Positions 9,441 to 20,347 of a stretch of DNA of 64,000 bases are shown piece after piece. Under the pieces are notes generated by a model, which saw nothing but the letters and a program-made list of their open reading frames with translations, was not told the origin of the DNA and made no database searches. Position 1 is the stretch's first letter. Every line of letters starts with the position of its first letter. The DNA comes from Narthecium ossifragum (lineage: Eukaryota; Streptophyta; Magnoliopsida; Dioscoreales; Nartheciaceae), in assembly GCA_963920575.1 (NCBI GenBank), contig OY986964.1, forward strand, positions 14,683,460 through 14,747,459. Direction: 5' to 3'. Both the position numbers and the translations under genes were made by a program.

Positions 9441-12400
9441 TATGAGGACCCGGTCCGACCGCGTAGGTCGAGGGTCTGGTTCGGTTGGTTTGGCTCGGTG
9501 GGCCTTGTTTCGCGATCTCCTTTGATCGTTGCGACTCCAGGGGTAATTTAGTAAATTACCCTTGGCAGAGTCGGTTTCACACACGTGTTGAACACACACG
9601 ACCTTATGATGATGTATGTGTTTGATTAGACCTTTAGGGGTACCTAGCTCGAAAGATCTGGATTTGATCGTAAGGATCGAGATTTGAGTGGCTGGGATCT
9701 GATTTGATTGATCGGACGGCCGGGAGCTATGATCAAGCTGATCATATTTAATCCCCTTAAAACCCTTTTCCCTTCTCTCGTGAGAGCATCAGCCGCGACC
9801 CATTCCGAGAGAGAGAGCGAGAGAGCGGCGACCCGATCCCGAGGAAAGAGAGAGGGAGGGAGAGAGGAGATGCCGACGGCGACGACCACGATCGGAGAGG
9901 AGCTGGGTGACGGCGGCGACCGCGGTTGGAGAGGCGACGATCGGCGTTGACGTGCGAGCGGCAGAGATCTCGAGCTCGGGGGCGACGCACGGCCGGAGAA
10001 GAGGAAGGAGAAGGCGAGCTCGACGCTACAGGTATGGTTTCTAATCTAATCTCTTGATTAGGCTCTACTGATGCATGATTCTCTGAATCTTCTATGGATG
10101 CACTGTTTTCCTTCTTCCTTCTCTTGTTATGCCATACTCTGTTTCCATTGCTACAATGTTGTGCCTGGATGCTTCGATGGACGTTGGATTGATGAGAATC
10201 TCTTCCTCTCTCTTTGCCGTTCTGTCGAGATCCATGGGAGACTAGGTTCGAGTGATGCTATCTTCTCCCCTATTGCGGTGATGGTTGGTTTTCGTTGAGT
10301 TTGTGGCTTCCGATGGATTGTTTTCTTCCTCTCTTGCTGGTGGCTTGGGATTTCTGTACCTACTCTGTTTCCCGTGGCATGATGGGTGTTCTATGCTCGA
10401 TGGTGTCCTTCCCCTCCCCTGCTTTCATGCTCTATGCTTACATTCTTGCTGCCATGGAGTTGCTTGAGGTGTTGGGTTTCCCCTGGTTTCCTTTGGGTCT
10501 TCTCTCGGGTTCTCCCATGCTCTCTGTTTGCCGGATCTCCCTCTAACACCCCCCTCCCCCCTCTTTCGATGCTTCCCTCATGTTTCATGGTGGTTGGCCT
10601 GGGATTGATTGTCATAGTTGGATTTTATAGTCGACTGGAATTGCTGCGATTGCTGGACTTTCTTTTGGATCGACTGCCAATCCTTGGTTTAAAAATCGTA
10701 GCCTCTGTTTTTGGGAGGGTTGCTGGATTAGTGTCTGAGTTATGGATTACCAGTTGTATTCCTCCGTTTTGTTTCTAGAGAAGTAGATTGGGATGGTCTT
10801 TGGGTAAGTGGTGGTTACCTGCTATGTTTCTCCTTTGGAACTGGTTAGACTCGGGACATCCACGCTAAGCGTGTGTTGGTTCGCTTCTTCGCCGCAACGG
10901 TTTTGGCTGAGCCTTGTTATTTTCTCTATCAATTAATTGAGCTTTGTCGGATGTTTGGATTTTCTTTAAATCAACTAGTTATAATTGAGCTATGTCGGAT
11001 GTTTGGATTTTCTTTGAATCAACTAGTTATAATTGAGCTCTGTCGGATGTTTGGATTTCTTTTGGATTGCTTCAACTAATTACGAGATTCACTTTATTTT
11101 CTTGTTGAATTACCCTTGAATAATTGTTCGGAGTTGACCTAACCCCTGTATTGCGTTCTTTTCGCTGATTTGGTACTCTCTCTTGTTAAGCATCTTTAGT
11201 TTGGCTAATGCTTCAAGGTTTATCATGCTTGGGGGCTTTGGTTAAGACCTTAATTTGGCTTGATCGACTATGACTATGGGTTGGATGAGACTCGTTTCCA
11301 TTTAGGCTAATTGCTATCCTTTAATGCCACTTGCTCCTTCCCATATTCAATACGAGTGATCTCATGTAATTACACCAGTTATGTACTATTGTATTACGCT
11401 TAAGCCTAAGGCCGGCTATGGGTCCGTTTATATTCATTTGTGGGTTAAACACGGGAGTAATGCACATTGGGAATGTTTAGACTAATTGGGATAGAGGTGC
11501 GCCCTTGTTTATCGAATGATATTATATATGGTTTGGATGTATGAATGTCATGGTGGGATTATATATTTTGCTTTGTGATAATCTCCTGGACAATTGATTG
11601 ATGATTTGGCATGTAGAGACATCTAGGTCTAGATATTTGATTAACTTCATGCATGTTGTATGCATTAGAAGCATTAAGGCTAGGTGCGGGCGATGGGTTC
11701 GATCGCCGATCCGAGGATCTCGGGTAGCTCGGATCTAGCTTTAGGACCGAGGAATGAGTAGAAAGACTAGGGCAAGATTGTGGGTTTATGATCTTGTGTT
11801 GATTGAGGTTGGTATATAGATATGCCCTTTTGAATTGTGGTATTGAGGTGTAGAGGTCGTGTCGTTCTCTGCTTCAATCGCTAAGGGCAGTGGGTGCTAT
11901 CCTATTAAGGGTTGTAGAGGTGGGAGTGCACGGGAGATGCACTTGCCCCTTGTCCTTCCCTGATCTGTAGAGGGGCGCTTGGTGATGCATGACCCTTGTC
12001 CAAGCCTGTTCCTTGTTGCCTTAGGATTGGACAAAGACGACACAGTTGTAGTTTCTTTTCCTTGAGAGTGCCGTAGAGTAGAACCTTACTGGGCATTGTT
12101 GCTCACCCTACCTGGGCTGCATCGGCGATGCAGGTCGATGCAGTTCCTTCTTTCAGGTGTTCTTCTAGAAGATGGCGCGATAATTCGAGGTGATCGAGGA
12201 CTTGGAGTTTCAAAGAGATCTTCTATAGTTCATTTACAGTTTTAATCAATGATGTATAATCTGATGTATTTAAGGACAGAATTGTATGATTATTGATTCA
12301 GTTCTATTTGAGAAATGTTGTAATATTCTATAATGTAGATATTGAGGAAAGTAATGATATCGAAATTGTAAAGTTGTAAAACTATCAAATGTACAGGTTT

Positions 12401-12568
12401 CTGGTGTTATAATTATAAAGGGGATTTTGCTGAATTTTTTTTATGATTTTGATGATTAAATTGTTTAACTTCGTAGCAATTATACATTTGTGCGCCTATT
12501 GATGACCTAAACAGGTTTAGGTGGCTCACGCCTCGATCTGGATGGGTTTTCTAGGTCGGGGCGTGACA
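9441..12568 (+). mobile_element. CHR-2, solo chromovirus-type LTR
   Basis: A 3,128-bp plus-strand unit beginning TATGAGGACCCGG (the usual TG changed to TA) and ending GGGGCGTGACA, alignable by eye to CHR-1 and CHR-4. It is inserted three bases inside the end of HAT-2. The flanks are GGTAG on the left and GGT-GATGG on the right, which fits a 5-bp target duplication damaged by a small deletion. It has no internal region or pol. The short open frames at 10071-10778 are LTR sequence with no protein similarity I recognise. Confidence 0.85.
10936..11079 (+). repeat. 48-bp tandem triplication in CHR-2
   Basis: Three copies of a 48-bp unit start at 10936, 10984 and 11032 (ATTGAGCT...GTCGGATGTTTGG), the last diverging at its end. 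The unit is a multiple of three, so a chance frame reads a 16-residue repeat, but nothing supports translation. Confidence 0.9.
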
Positions 12569-13100
12569 GGTGATGGCAACGGGGCGGATTGGGGCAGATA
12601 TTGGAATAACCGTCCCCGTTCCTGCACTCCTCCGCCCATACCCGCACCGCCCCGTCCCCGCGCAGATAATGGGGATCACGGACCATAACCATCCCCGTGG
12701 GTACGCGGATATTACCCGCGCAACCCACAGTTATCCGCAAAAGCTAAAAAAAAATCATTCAATCTCTAAAATCTAAATCTAAATTCACCAAACTATCATC
12801 AACATTCACTCTCTAAAATCTCTAAAATCTCTAAAATCTCTAAAATCTACATCCATCAAACAGTCATTAGCATTTAGTCTCTATTAGAGTATTATTCCAA
12901 AAATAAACTCTTTAAAATTCACCAAACCAACATTCATTAACAGGGCGGGGCGGATATTACCCAATACCATAATCCGCCCCGTACCCACGCGGATTTTAAT
13001 TTTGTAAACCATACCCGTATCCACGGGTAAAAAATCTATACCATACCCGTCCCCATCGGTGCAGATCGGCTCAGTTATCCAGCGATGTGGTCGATTTTGC
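12569..13100. mobile_element. HAT-2, short hAT-like element (left tip at 9438-9440)
   Basis: About 535 bp when the TAG at 9438-9440 is joined on. The right end reads TTTTGCCATCTCTA and the left end (TAG)...GATGGCAACGGGGCGG, giving hAT-like inverted ends of the form TAGAGATGGCAA. Eight-base flanks GATGGGGG (9430-9437) and GGTGGGGG (13101-13108) match at 7 of 8, the size expected for hAT. Subterminal DNA is rich in CCCGT/ACGGG words. It has no transposase, so it is non-autonomous. It lies in the Pro-rich linker of GYP-A gag. Confidence 0.7.
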
Positions 13101-13602
13101 CATCTCTAGGTGGGGGAACATCGCTTGGGCGATAATTGTTCTGAGGAATGGCTGGTGGGGGAACATCGTTTGTCCTTATGCCACCACCATTATTTCCACT
13201 ATTATTGCCAATCAACCTTGGATTTGGGTTTTGTCCTATTTGACTAGAATTGGTGTTTTGGACGAATGTTTGGCCATTGAATGGTCCCTGGTTAATCGGA
13301 ATATACAAAGGGGTAGGATTAGATGAACTAGCAAAGGCACCATTGTTTGCCATACCTATCAACATTCCTGGTATTTGGCTCATCTTATTTGGCCTAAGAA
13401 CATTATCATTAGGTATTGTCGTTGGGTGATAAAATGGATCATGGGGGCTTAAGCTATTCTGACCACCTCGACCATTTTGAACATTCCCTACCTGATAGGC
13501 CGATGGATTGTTGACCGCAACCTTATTGGCCGATTGATTGTTTAATAAAACATACCCAGTATTAGGCTTCGGCCCTATCATAGTGTTAGGTGGGAAAACT
13601 TG
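13101..13602 (-). pseudogene. gag: GYP-A gag, Asn/Pro-rich N-proximal segment
   Basis: Open minus-strand segment of GYP-A gag, about 167 codons. It is rich in Asn, Pro and Gly (for example NNSGNNGGGIRTNDVPPPA) and ends in a copy of IPQNNYRPSDVPPP. It is low-complexity linker, not an enzyme. Its left end meets HAT-2 and its right end meets ATH-2. The frame continues directly from the 37716-38217 segment once ATH-2 and one copy of its 5-bp target are removed, so this part was still open when ATH-2 arrived. Confidence 0.75.
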
Positions 13603-13607
13603 ATGAT

Positions 13608-15023
13608 TGATAAGTCACTAAATATTTATAATTAAACCCCTTAAATTACCTTTGTTAGGCCTAGAGTGTTTGTATTTGATAGTTTGTTAATTGATTTTAG
13701 GTTTAATGAAGATTCAAGCTGAAAATTACAGAAAAAGTTTAATATGCTAGAAATATGTTGCTTTGTCAGTTGTCAGGAGAATATTCGCCGGATGTTCTTC
13801 ATACATCAAAATATTCTGAAATTTGGAGAACAGCTAGGAGACATCAAGATGTAGAACTTTAATGTTTCCGAGACTCCTAATGGATTGATGCCAGTTTTGA
13901 TGACTATGAAATATACAGATGCTGAAAAACTGGTCCGTTGACGTTCAGAATAATATTCACAAAATATTGCAAGTAACTCAAAATATTACAAAATCTTCAA
14001 CATCTGACAGAAGCCTTTCTAGTCTAGATCTTTCATGTTGAACTCGTTTTCATATTCTGGACGGGTTGGACCCAGTTGTGATCGAAAAAGGCTGCCAGAA
14101 TTGCGTCAGGAAATCCGAGCTGCATTAAGAGTCCAACTCAACTAAAACCCTAGTTTTTGGAGTTCCCCTATATATATGGTTATTTAATCCAAATTTTGGG
14201 CCTTTCTTTTGGACGATTTTTGAGGGAGCAAAGAGAAGACGGAGATGCAGTGTGGATCCTAATAATTCTTCATCGAATCTATGATTTCCATCTCTAAGAT
14301 GAGTAGCTAAATTTTGTACTATGGATATCATGAAGCTTTAGTGTAGCTTTTCTATATTTTTCTAATTTGATACTTATATTTCTTTCTGGACATGATCTTA
14401 TAGATATGTTTTTAATGATAATAGAGTTGAGGGAACATAGTTCCTTGATGTATATTGAGGCCTACTTGATTTCGGTGATTGATGGTAGAGATCTATAGGA
14501 TGGTTTTCATATGGTTTGTGAATAACCGATGAGATATTTTGTACATAGTGACGATAGATTGTGCTAAGGTTACCCCGAAGACAATCTATGCTAATCGAAG
14601 ATAAAATATACCTTTGAAAAACACTCACCTTCTTTTAGGGATTCATGTAAGTTTAAGAAACTGTGAATCTATAATATATAGATAAAAAAACAAGAGGATA
14701 ACTAGAGAATACAGGAAGTGAAACTAAAATGGACTGAGTAATCCCTAGGTTTTCTCATTAATCTATTACAATTCTTTTTACATTGCTTTCCTAGTTAGTT
14801 TTCATTAAATAATTCTAAAAAAACCCAAATCAATCCTTTTTCGCTTTAGAATTAGAGTTTCGAGATTTAATTCTGATTTTTCCTTATTAGTCAAAGTTTT
14901 TCTTGAGGATCGACCCCGTATTTCACCATATCCTATCTTATTAATTTAGTGTTGAAAAAAAGGTTTATAAATTTCTAAATTACCTTTTGCGTATGACTTA
15001 ACGACATCATTTGCGAGCGATCA
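13608..15023 (+). repeat. ATH-2 5' LTR
   Basis: Begins TGATAAGTCACTAAAT and ends GAGCGATCA, 1,416 bp, repeated at 36289-37710. A TATATATA run at 14169-14176 is the probable core promoter. The open frames inside (14125-14331 and 14398-14628) resemble no protein and are incidental. Confidence 0.95.
14169..14176 (+). promoter_or_regulatory. ATH-2 LTR TATA-like box
   Basis: TATATATA in the context CCCCTATATATATGGTT. The 3' LTR copy near 36855 reads CCCTGTATATATGG, with one change. Confidence 0.5.
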
Positions 15024-15028
15024 ATTTT

Positions 15029-15046
15029 TGGCGCCGTTACCGGGGA
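15029..15046 (+). promoter_or_regulatory. ATH-2 primer-binding site (tRNA-Asp type)
   Basis: TGGCGCCGTTACCGGGGA, five bases after the LTR end. It differs by one base (A for G) from the ATH-1 site. Confidence 0.9.
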
Positions 15047-15217
15047 ATAATGTTTTGATTTTCAACAGAGTATCGATTTAATTTTCCCTTAACTCTTTTT
15101 CTGAGCGTAGTTAGATTTTTATTTTTAATTACTTTATTTTACACTTTTTAGGATTTTTCTGATAATTTTCTGAAATTTGTACAGTAGTGGAACGATTTTA
15201 CTTTGAAGTAGACTGAT

Positions 15218-15408
15218 GATTGACCGTGACATCGTCCGCCGGATTGACCGTTGTGCTCTACGATATCCCCGGTCGACCGTGACATTGACCGCAGGATCGA
15301 CCATTAGCCTCTGTCACGAAAACAACTTCTCAGGGTCGATACGAGGATCAACCGTTGCTTCTCCCAGTAAGGTTGCACAGTCCCATGATCGACCTTCGGA
15401 TCGACCAT
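15218..15408 (+). repeat. Phased TYGACCG array in the ATH-2 leader
   Basis: Related nonamers (GATTGACCG, GGTCGACCG, GATCGACCA and variants) start at 15218, 15242, 15271, 15283, 15295, 15334, 15346, 15387 and 15399. Most gaps are 12 or 24 bp. A related array lies near the other end of the element (33789-33960), and the two also share the text CTTCTCAGGGTCGAT. Confidence 0.8.
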
Positions 15409-15525
15409 AGGCGCAGATAGGTTAGTTCCTTGGTTCAAAGCCTTTTGTTTTAATCGTTATTTTTCGGATTTTCTCCTCTCCTTCGAATATTCTATTTTCT
15501 TTTTCTCTTTTTGGTGTGATCTTAC

Positions 15526-17472
15526 ATGCAAGGCAGACGATCCCTAAATAACCCGCTTGAACATTTGGATCTAGAAATAGATGCCAAACTTCGAATAGCT
15601 AGAACCTTAGGATAGAAATCTTTATGTAATTACTAGGAAGCCTTAAGTAACATGCAATCCTTAATGGCTGAAAACAAGAAACATGTCATTGGCCCTAATG
15701 ATAATATGGGTAGGGATGGAAATAATAACAATAATACGGAAGTCCCAATTAAAAATCACTTCCTACCTTGACCTTATACCTATGCTTCTTGTATCAACCC
15801 ACCTACTATTAATGTTACACATTATGAGATTAAGCCTAACTGGATTACAGCTCTACCTTCTTTCTATAGGCGTGAGAATGAGGATACCTATGGACACATT
15901 GCTAGCTTCCTTGAAATCCTGTCCATGTTCAAACTTTAGCATTTTAATGATGATGTCATTAGACTCAAGCTCTTCCCTTTTTCTTTGAAAGACAAGGCTA
16001 AACATTGGCTTCAAAATTTAGCTCCAAATTCGATTTTAACATGGGATCAACTTCAGGATACCTTTCTTAAGAAATATTTCCCTATCATTAAAACTCAAAC
16101 TATCGAACCATGATTATTTCTTTTAAACAAAATGAAGATGAGATATTTCATGAAGCTTGGGAAAGATTTAAGGATCTTCTTAGAGAATGTCTCCACCATG
16201 AGGTACTTGAGTGGCAGTTAGCCCATTCATTTTATAATGGTCTTAATGATCGTTATAGGACGATGGTCGAAGCCTGCTGCGGTGGTGTTGTTCTTTGTAA
16301 GCCATGTACTGCTCTTTGGGAAATGTATGACAACCCTTTTGAAAATTCACAACATAATGCCTCAGTTTCTAGCAGTCGGTCTACCACCGCTCGTAATTCT
16401 CGGAGAATTCATGAAATTTCTGAATTCCAAAGTCTCTCCACACAAGTAGCTCTCATAACTAAAGATTTAAATCAGTTAAAAATAGGTCAAACTCTGACTC
16501 AACAGTCACCTCACACTTCTTCTGAGACCTGTGCCTTGGCTCCCAATTTCCCTGACTGATTATCATATCACTGATTGTCACTTGGATCCCAATTTCCCTG
16601 ACTTTGTTCAGGAATAAGCTAATGCAACTTATGATTTTTCCAAATCTCAGAACAACCCTTATTCTAATACCTATAATCCAAGTTGGAGAAATCATCCTAA
16701 TTTTAGTTGGAAGCCACAACAGTCAAGTAACTTTCAAGGACAAAGCAATACAACTAATACTTCTACTTTTAAGTACCCACCTAAACCTTCTGTAAATCTA
16801 AACCCTGGGTATCCTCCACAATCAACTTCACACCCCCCAAATTCAGCCTCTCCAGTCCAATCCACTTTTGAATCAACATTGAGTTCTATCTTGTCAGCCA
16901 TGACGACCATGAATGAAAATATGAGTGGACTAAGACAAGAGATGACAAGTGAAGTGTCCAAAATGCAGAATAATGTGTCTAAAATAAAGAACTAGTGTAA
17001 TTCTAATACCCAATCTATTGCTAAACTTGAGAATTCATTGGGCTAACTTTCTAACACCTTGTCTAAAAGAGAGGAAGGACACTTGCCAAGTCAACCTGTG
17101 ACCAACCCGAGAGGCCATCACTATGTAGAAAGCCAAAACTTTGAGAGTGCCAAAGCCGTTGTGACCCTTAGAAGTGGCAAAACAGTAGATAATCAAATAG
17201 GTGAACCAGTCAGTCTGGACGATCAAACGCCCGATCTGATGATCAATCATCCATCCCAAGACGATCCTTATTTTTCACCTGATATTGGCCCAGCTGATTC
17301 TAGAGAGCATGATCCAGCTAAATATATTCCTGAAGTGCATTTTCCTGCAGCCCTTAAGGATCCTTCTTCAACCATAAAATCCCGAAAAACAGTCGAAGAA
17401 ATCCTTAAGACCTTTAAGCAAGTCAATATCAACATACCTTTGCTTGACGCCATTAGACAGATTCCTTCTTAG
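15526..17472 (+). pseudogene. gag: ATH-2 gag, decayed
   Basis: Starts at the ATG at 15526 (MQGRRSLNNPLEHLDLE), whose first residues match the start of ATH-1 Gag. The capsid region reads IRLKLFPFSLKDKAKHWLQN, then, after a frameshift near 16105, FKQNEDEIFHEAWERFKDLL. A Pro/Ser/Asn-rich tail follows, and from about 17059 an open stretch contains VVTLRSGKTVDNQIGEP and the Gag-to-protease linker. Several stops (near 15613, 15634, 15769 and 15938) and at least one further shift near 16560-16620 inactivate it. No CCHC knuckle could be found in the surviving frames. Confidence 0.85.
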
Positions 17473-18013
17473 GCCAAGTTTCTTAAGGACCTGTGTATCC
17501 ATAAACGCCAGGTCAAATCCAAAGTATCCAAAAAGATTTTTCTCACTGAACAGGTTAATTCAATTATGAAACATGATACACCACCCAAACTGAAAGATCC
17601 TGGTACCCCCACCATACCGTGTTGTATACGAGATTATCATATAGATGGTGCCCTATTTGATTTAGGTGCATGTGTGAACCTTATGCCTTCCTACCTTTAC
17701 AAGGAATTTGGGATGGGAGAACTTAAGGAGACACCAATAAATTTTCCAATTAGCTGATAGATCCATTAAAACACGTAGAGGTATCTTAGAGGATGTTTTA
17801 GTTAAAGTGGAGAATTTTTTTTTTTTTGTCTTTGTTGTATTTGATATGGAACCTGCTATCCACTACAAAAAGTCCGTGCCTATTATCTTAGGACGTCCCT
17901 TTTTGGCCACAACAAATGCATGTATAAATTGGCAAACTGGTGTTATGTATGTTTTTTTTGGACATATGCATGCTAAATTGAATATTTTTAAAACTGCATG
18001 TTTGCCTGAGTAG
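17473..18013 (+). pseudogene. ATH-2 aspartic protease region
   Basis: The retroviral-type protease that would cut the polyprotein. PPKLKDPGTPTIPC leads into GALFDLGACVNLMPSYLYK. DLGA stands where most aspartic proteases have DTG or DSG, as is usual in Athila-like elements. After a shift near 17755, IKTRRGILEDVLVKVENF leads to the conserved C-terminal block VPIILGRPFLATTNACINW. A T-rich run at 17816-17827 marks further damage. In the original element protease was one frame with gag and pol. Confidence 0.85.
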
Positions 18014-18019
18014 GATGAT

Positions 18020-18595
18020 GAATGTTATAATGTTGATATTTTGACTCAATGTATTGATGATAGATCACATGGCATGATTTTTGATAAATTATCTTATATT
18101 TTGCATGATTATGACTCTGATAATGGTAATGATGTTAATTTAGAAATTGCACAATCGAAAGATGACATTAAAACACACATATCAGATATACCAATCAATC
18201 GGTCTGGACACAGCTGAGACTGAATATGTTACTTGGATGGCCGATAAAAATGTTTTTTTAGGATCAGATTCCTCTCTTACCATTATCATCTCTTCTTCAC
18301 TTTCAACCAATCAGGAGAGTCAACTTATAGAGGTTCTGAAACAACATAGGAAAATCATAGGTTTGTCAGTGGCTGATTTGAAAGGTATTGACTCTTCGAT
18401 TTGCATGCATAAGATTCATCTCGATGATGAATCTAAAACCATTAGGGAAATGTAACGTCGCCTTAATCCTAATATGAAAGAGATGGTGAAGAAAGAGGTA
18501 GTAAACTTTTAGATGTCGGTATTATTTACCCAATTTCTGATAGCCAGTGGGTCAGCCCTACACAAGTGGTTTCTAAAAAATCGGGCTTAACAGTT
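18020..18595 (+). pseudogene. pol: ATH-2 reverse transcriptase, N-terminal fragment
   Basis: Pol sequence between protease and the ATH-3 insertion. The segment near 18200-18450 reads QLIEVLKQHRKIIGLSVADL followed by GIDSSICMHKIHLDD, the usual connector before reverse transcriptase. KLLDVGIIYPISDSQWVSP and TQVVSKKSG follow; these are the first reverse transcriptase motifs. There are at least two frame changes and a stop at 18453-18455. The last five bases, CAGTT (18591-18595), are the target copied by ATH-3. The gene resumes at 24750. Confidence 0.85.
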
Positions 18596-19051
18596 TGATG
18601 AGAATGCATAATGTTATATTTTTATCCCTTAATACTTAGTCTCATATGCTTATTTAGTTCCTAAATACACTCATTATTCTTATATTTTGATTTAGGATGC
18701 AATTGAAGTCCTTAAGTCGAAAAGAAGCTAAAAAGAGTGCATGAATCAACTTTAAAGATTAATCTGTACATGCTCATGAAGAACCAGATGATGTGTCATA
18801 TATGGTTGGAAAGCTCTTGAAGTCTAGATTCTGGAGAATTTTACGGTTCGTGATTCCGAGTTTCCTAAAGGAAGTTACGGCAATTTTAATACCGATGGCG
18901 CAGTCTGGATGGCAGAACAGTAATAAGCTGAACAGTCCGAGCGATCCGACACCCAGGGTCCAATCGATCGGACTATGCAGAATCGTGACAGAACATGTAT
19001 TTTTTGGCTGAACATGGTACGATCGATCGAACCATCACTCCTACTGAGCCA

Positions 19052-19298
19052 GATCGATCCGACTCCTAGAGTAGGATCGATCGGACTAGGGAAATGTCAG
19101 AAATTGCAGATTTTTATGAGCCAAATCGATCGGAAACCTAAAGTTGGATCGATCGGACTCAAAAATAGCTAGAGAAGGTGGATTTTTACGCATCCGATCG
19201 ATCCAGCGCCCATAGTTCGATCGATCGGACTCGGGCGTAAATAGAAGTTGAAGATTTTAATGAGACCGATCGATCCAACATCCCGAGGAGGATCGATC
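19052..19298. repeat. Four GATCGATC modules, 72-bp period, in the ATH-3 5' LTR
   Basis: First cores start at 19052, 19124 (G to A in the first base), 19196 and 19268. Partner cores start at 19075, 19147, 19219 and 19291. Every period is 72 and every partner distance is 23. Each partner is GATCGATCGG; in three of four modules the first core runs into GATCC, so the pair can form a short hairpin. Looser members lie upstream at 18939, 18962 and 19021. The same array is in the 3' LTR. Confidence 0.93.
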
Positions 19299-19361
19299 GG
19301 ACGTTCCCAGTGAATTAAATCAACGATTTAGATCAAATCCGTTGATGGATACACTTGAGGC

Positions 19362-19369
19362 TATAAATA
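19362..19369 (+). promoter_or_regulatory. ATH-3 5' LTR TATA box
   Basis: TATAAATA in GGCTATAAATAGGAC, 64 bp after the last GATCGATC core. The 3' LTR copy is at 23847-23854. Confidence 0.65.
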
Positions 19370-20264
19370 GGACTCTTTCTAGGGTTTGAGGGGGGATTCT
19401 TGGACACTTTTGGCTGCTCTTTCTCCTCCTTTATATTTTTTCTAGGTTTTATCTTGTTTATTGGAATCTTTTGAGGATTGTTCTCGATGGCCCTGCGTGG
19501 CTAAATCTTGATCCTTGGTCGAGGAGACTGAAACCTCGGAATCAATGAGACTGTGAGATCTAATTTATTTTTATTGTTCAGTTTATAGATGAGTATTGAA
19601 TGTTCTTCTGTGTTTATCTTCATGATTGTCTTGTCTAATTGCTAGGAGCGCTACTAGTTTATTATTCATGGCGATCTACTGCTAGGTTGGATATCAAATC
19701 CGGAATTGTTTGATCCCTCTAATCTGCGAAGCAACTAGGGTTTAATAATCTACTGCGTTTCAGAGATTGTTAGGTCTTAGGAAGAATATTCGACTAGATT
19801 AAATGCAACCGCTTGTGCTTGTGTTGTTTAGCTTCATCGATCTCCCTATTCTTAACGCTGCTACTAGATTAAATCTACAACGCTTGTCTTAGGTTGTTTA
19901 GTAGTTAGGGTTGATTAGATCGCTTGTTTCTAATTAACTATGATTGAAGAGAGATTCGGATTTCATCCGAACGGTGAATATTCATGGTATGAATTGATTG
20001 ATACTTGCATCTATGATCAGTTGTTGGATTCCGATGGTGGATGTTGACTCAGATCAAGGTTTGTTCTCTTGATTCAACTTGTTTCTTCGTTTTAGATTAT
20101 TTCTTTACTGTTTTTCCTCACGTTTAAAACCCCCCTATCTTTGTTCACTTAGCACAAAACTAGGCTAAACACTCTTCGTGGGATCGACTAGTACTCGCAC
20201 TACTACATTTATTTTGAAAAGTACTGGATTTATTTTTGAGTGCCTGCGACAACACATCAAATTT

Positions 20265-20282
20265 TGGCACCGTTGCCGGGGA
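20265..20282 (+). promoter_or_regulatory. ATH-3 primer-binding site
   Basis: TGGCACCGTTGCCGGGGA, five bases past the LTR end. One base differs from the ATH-1 site (A for G at position 5). Confidence 0.9.
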
Positions 20283-20347
20283 GTGATTCTAGTTGATTTT
20301 TGTGCTTATAGTGATCTTTATTTAAAAAAAAAAAAATTGAGAACCCC

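Larger units (their letters stand above)
18596..20259 (+). repeat. ATH-3 5' LTR
   Basis: 1,664 bp, TGATGAGAATGC...GACAACACATCA. A TATA box TATAAATA lies at 19362-19369, below four regular GATCGATC modules. The frame at 18793-19011 reads through the modules and is not a gene. Confidence 0.95.

Noticed and set aside
10071..10778. Series of Cys/Phe/Leu-rich frames resembling membrane proteins
   Set aside because: They lie inside solo LTR CHR-2, are T-rich composition artefacts and have no conserved counterpart in CHR-1 or CHR-4.
19052..19298. GATC words as adenine-methylation or bacterial sites
   Set aside because: The DNA is plant nuclear, where bacterial-type Dam methylation of GATC does not apply; the spacing pattern is the relevant signal.
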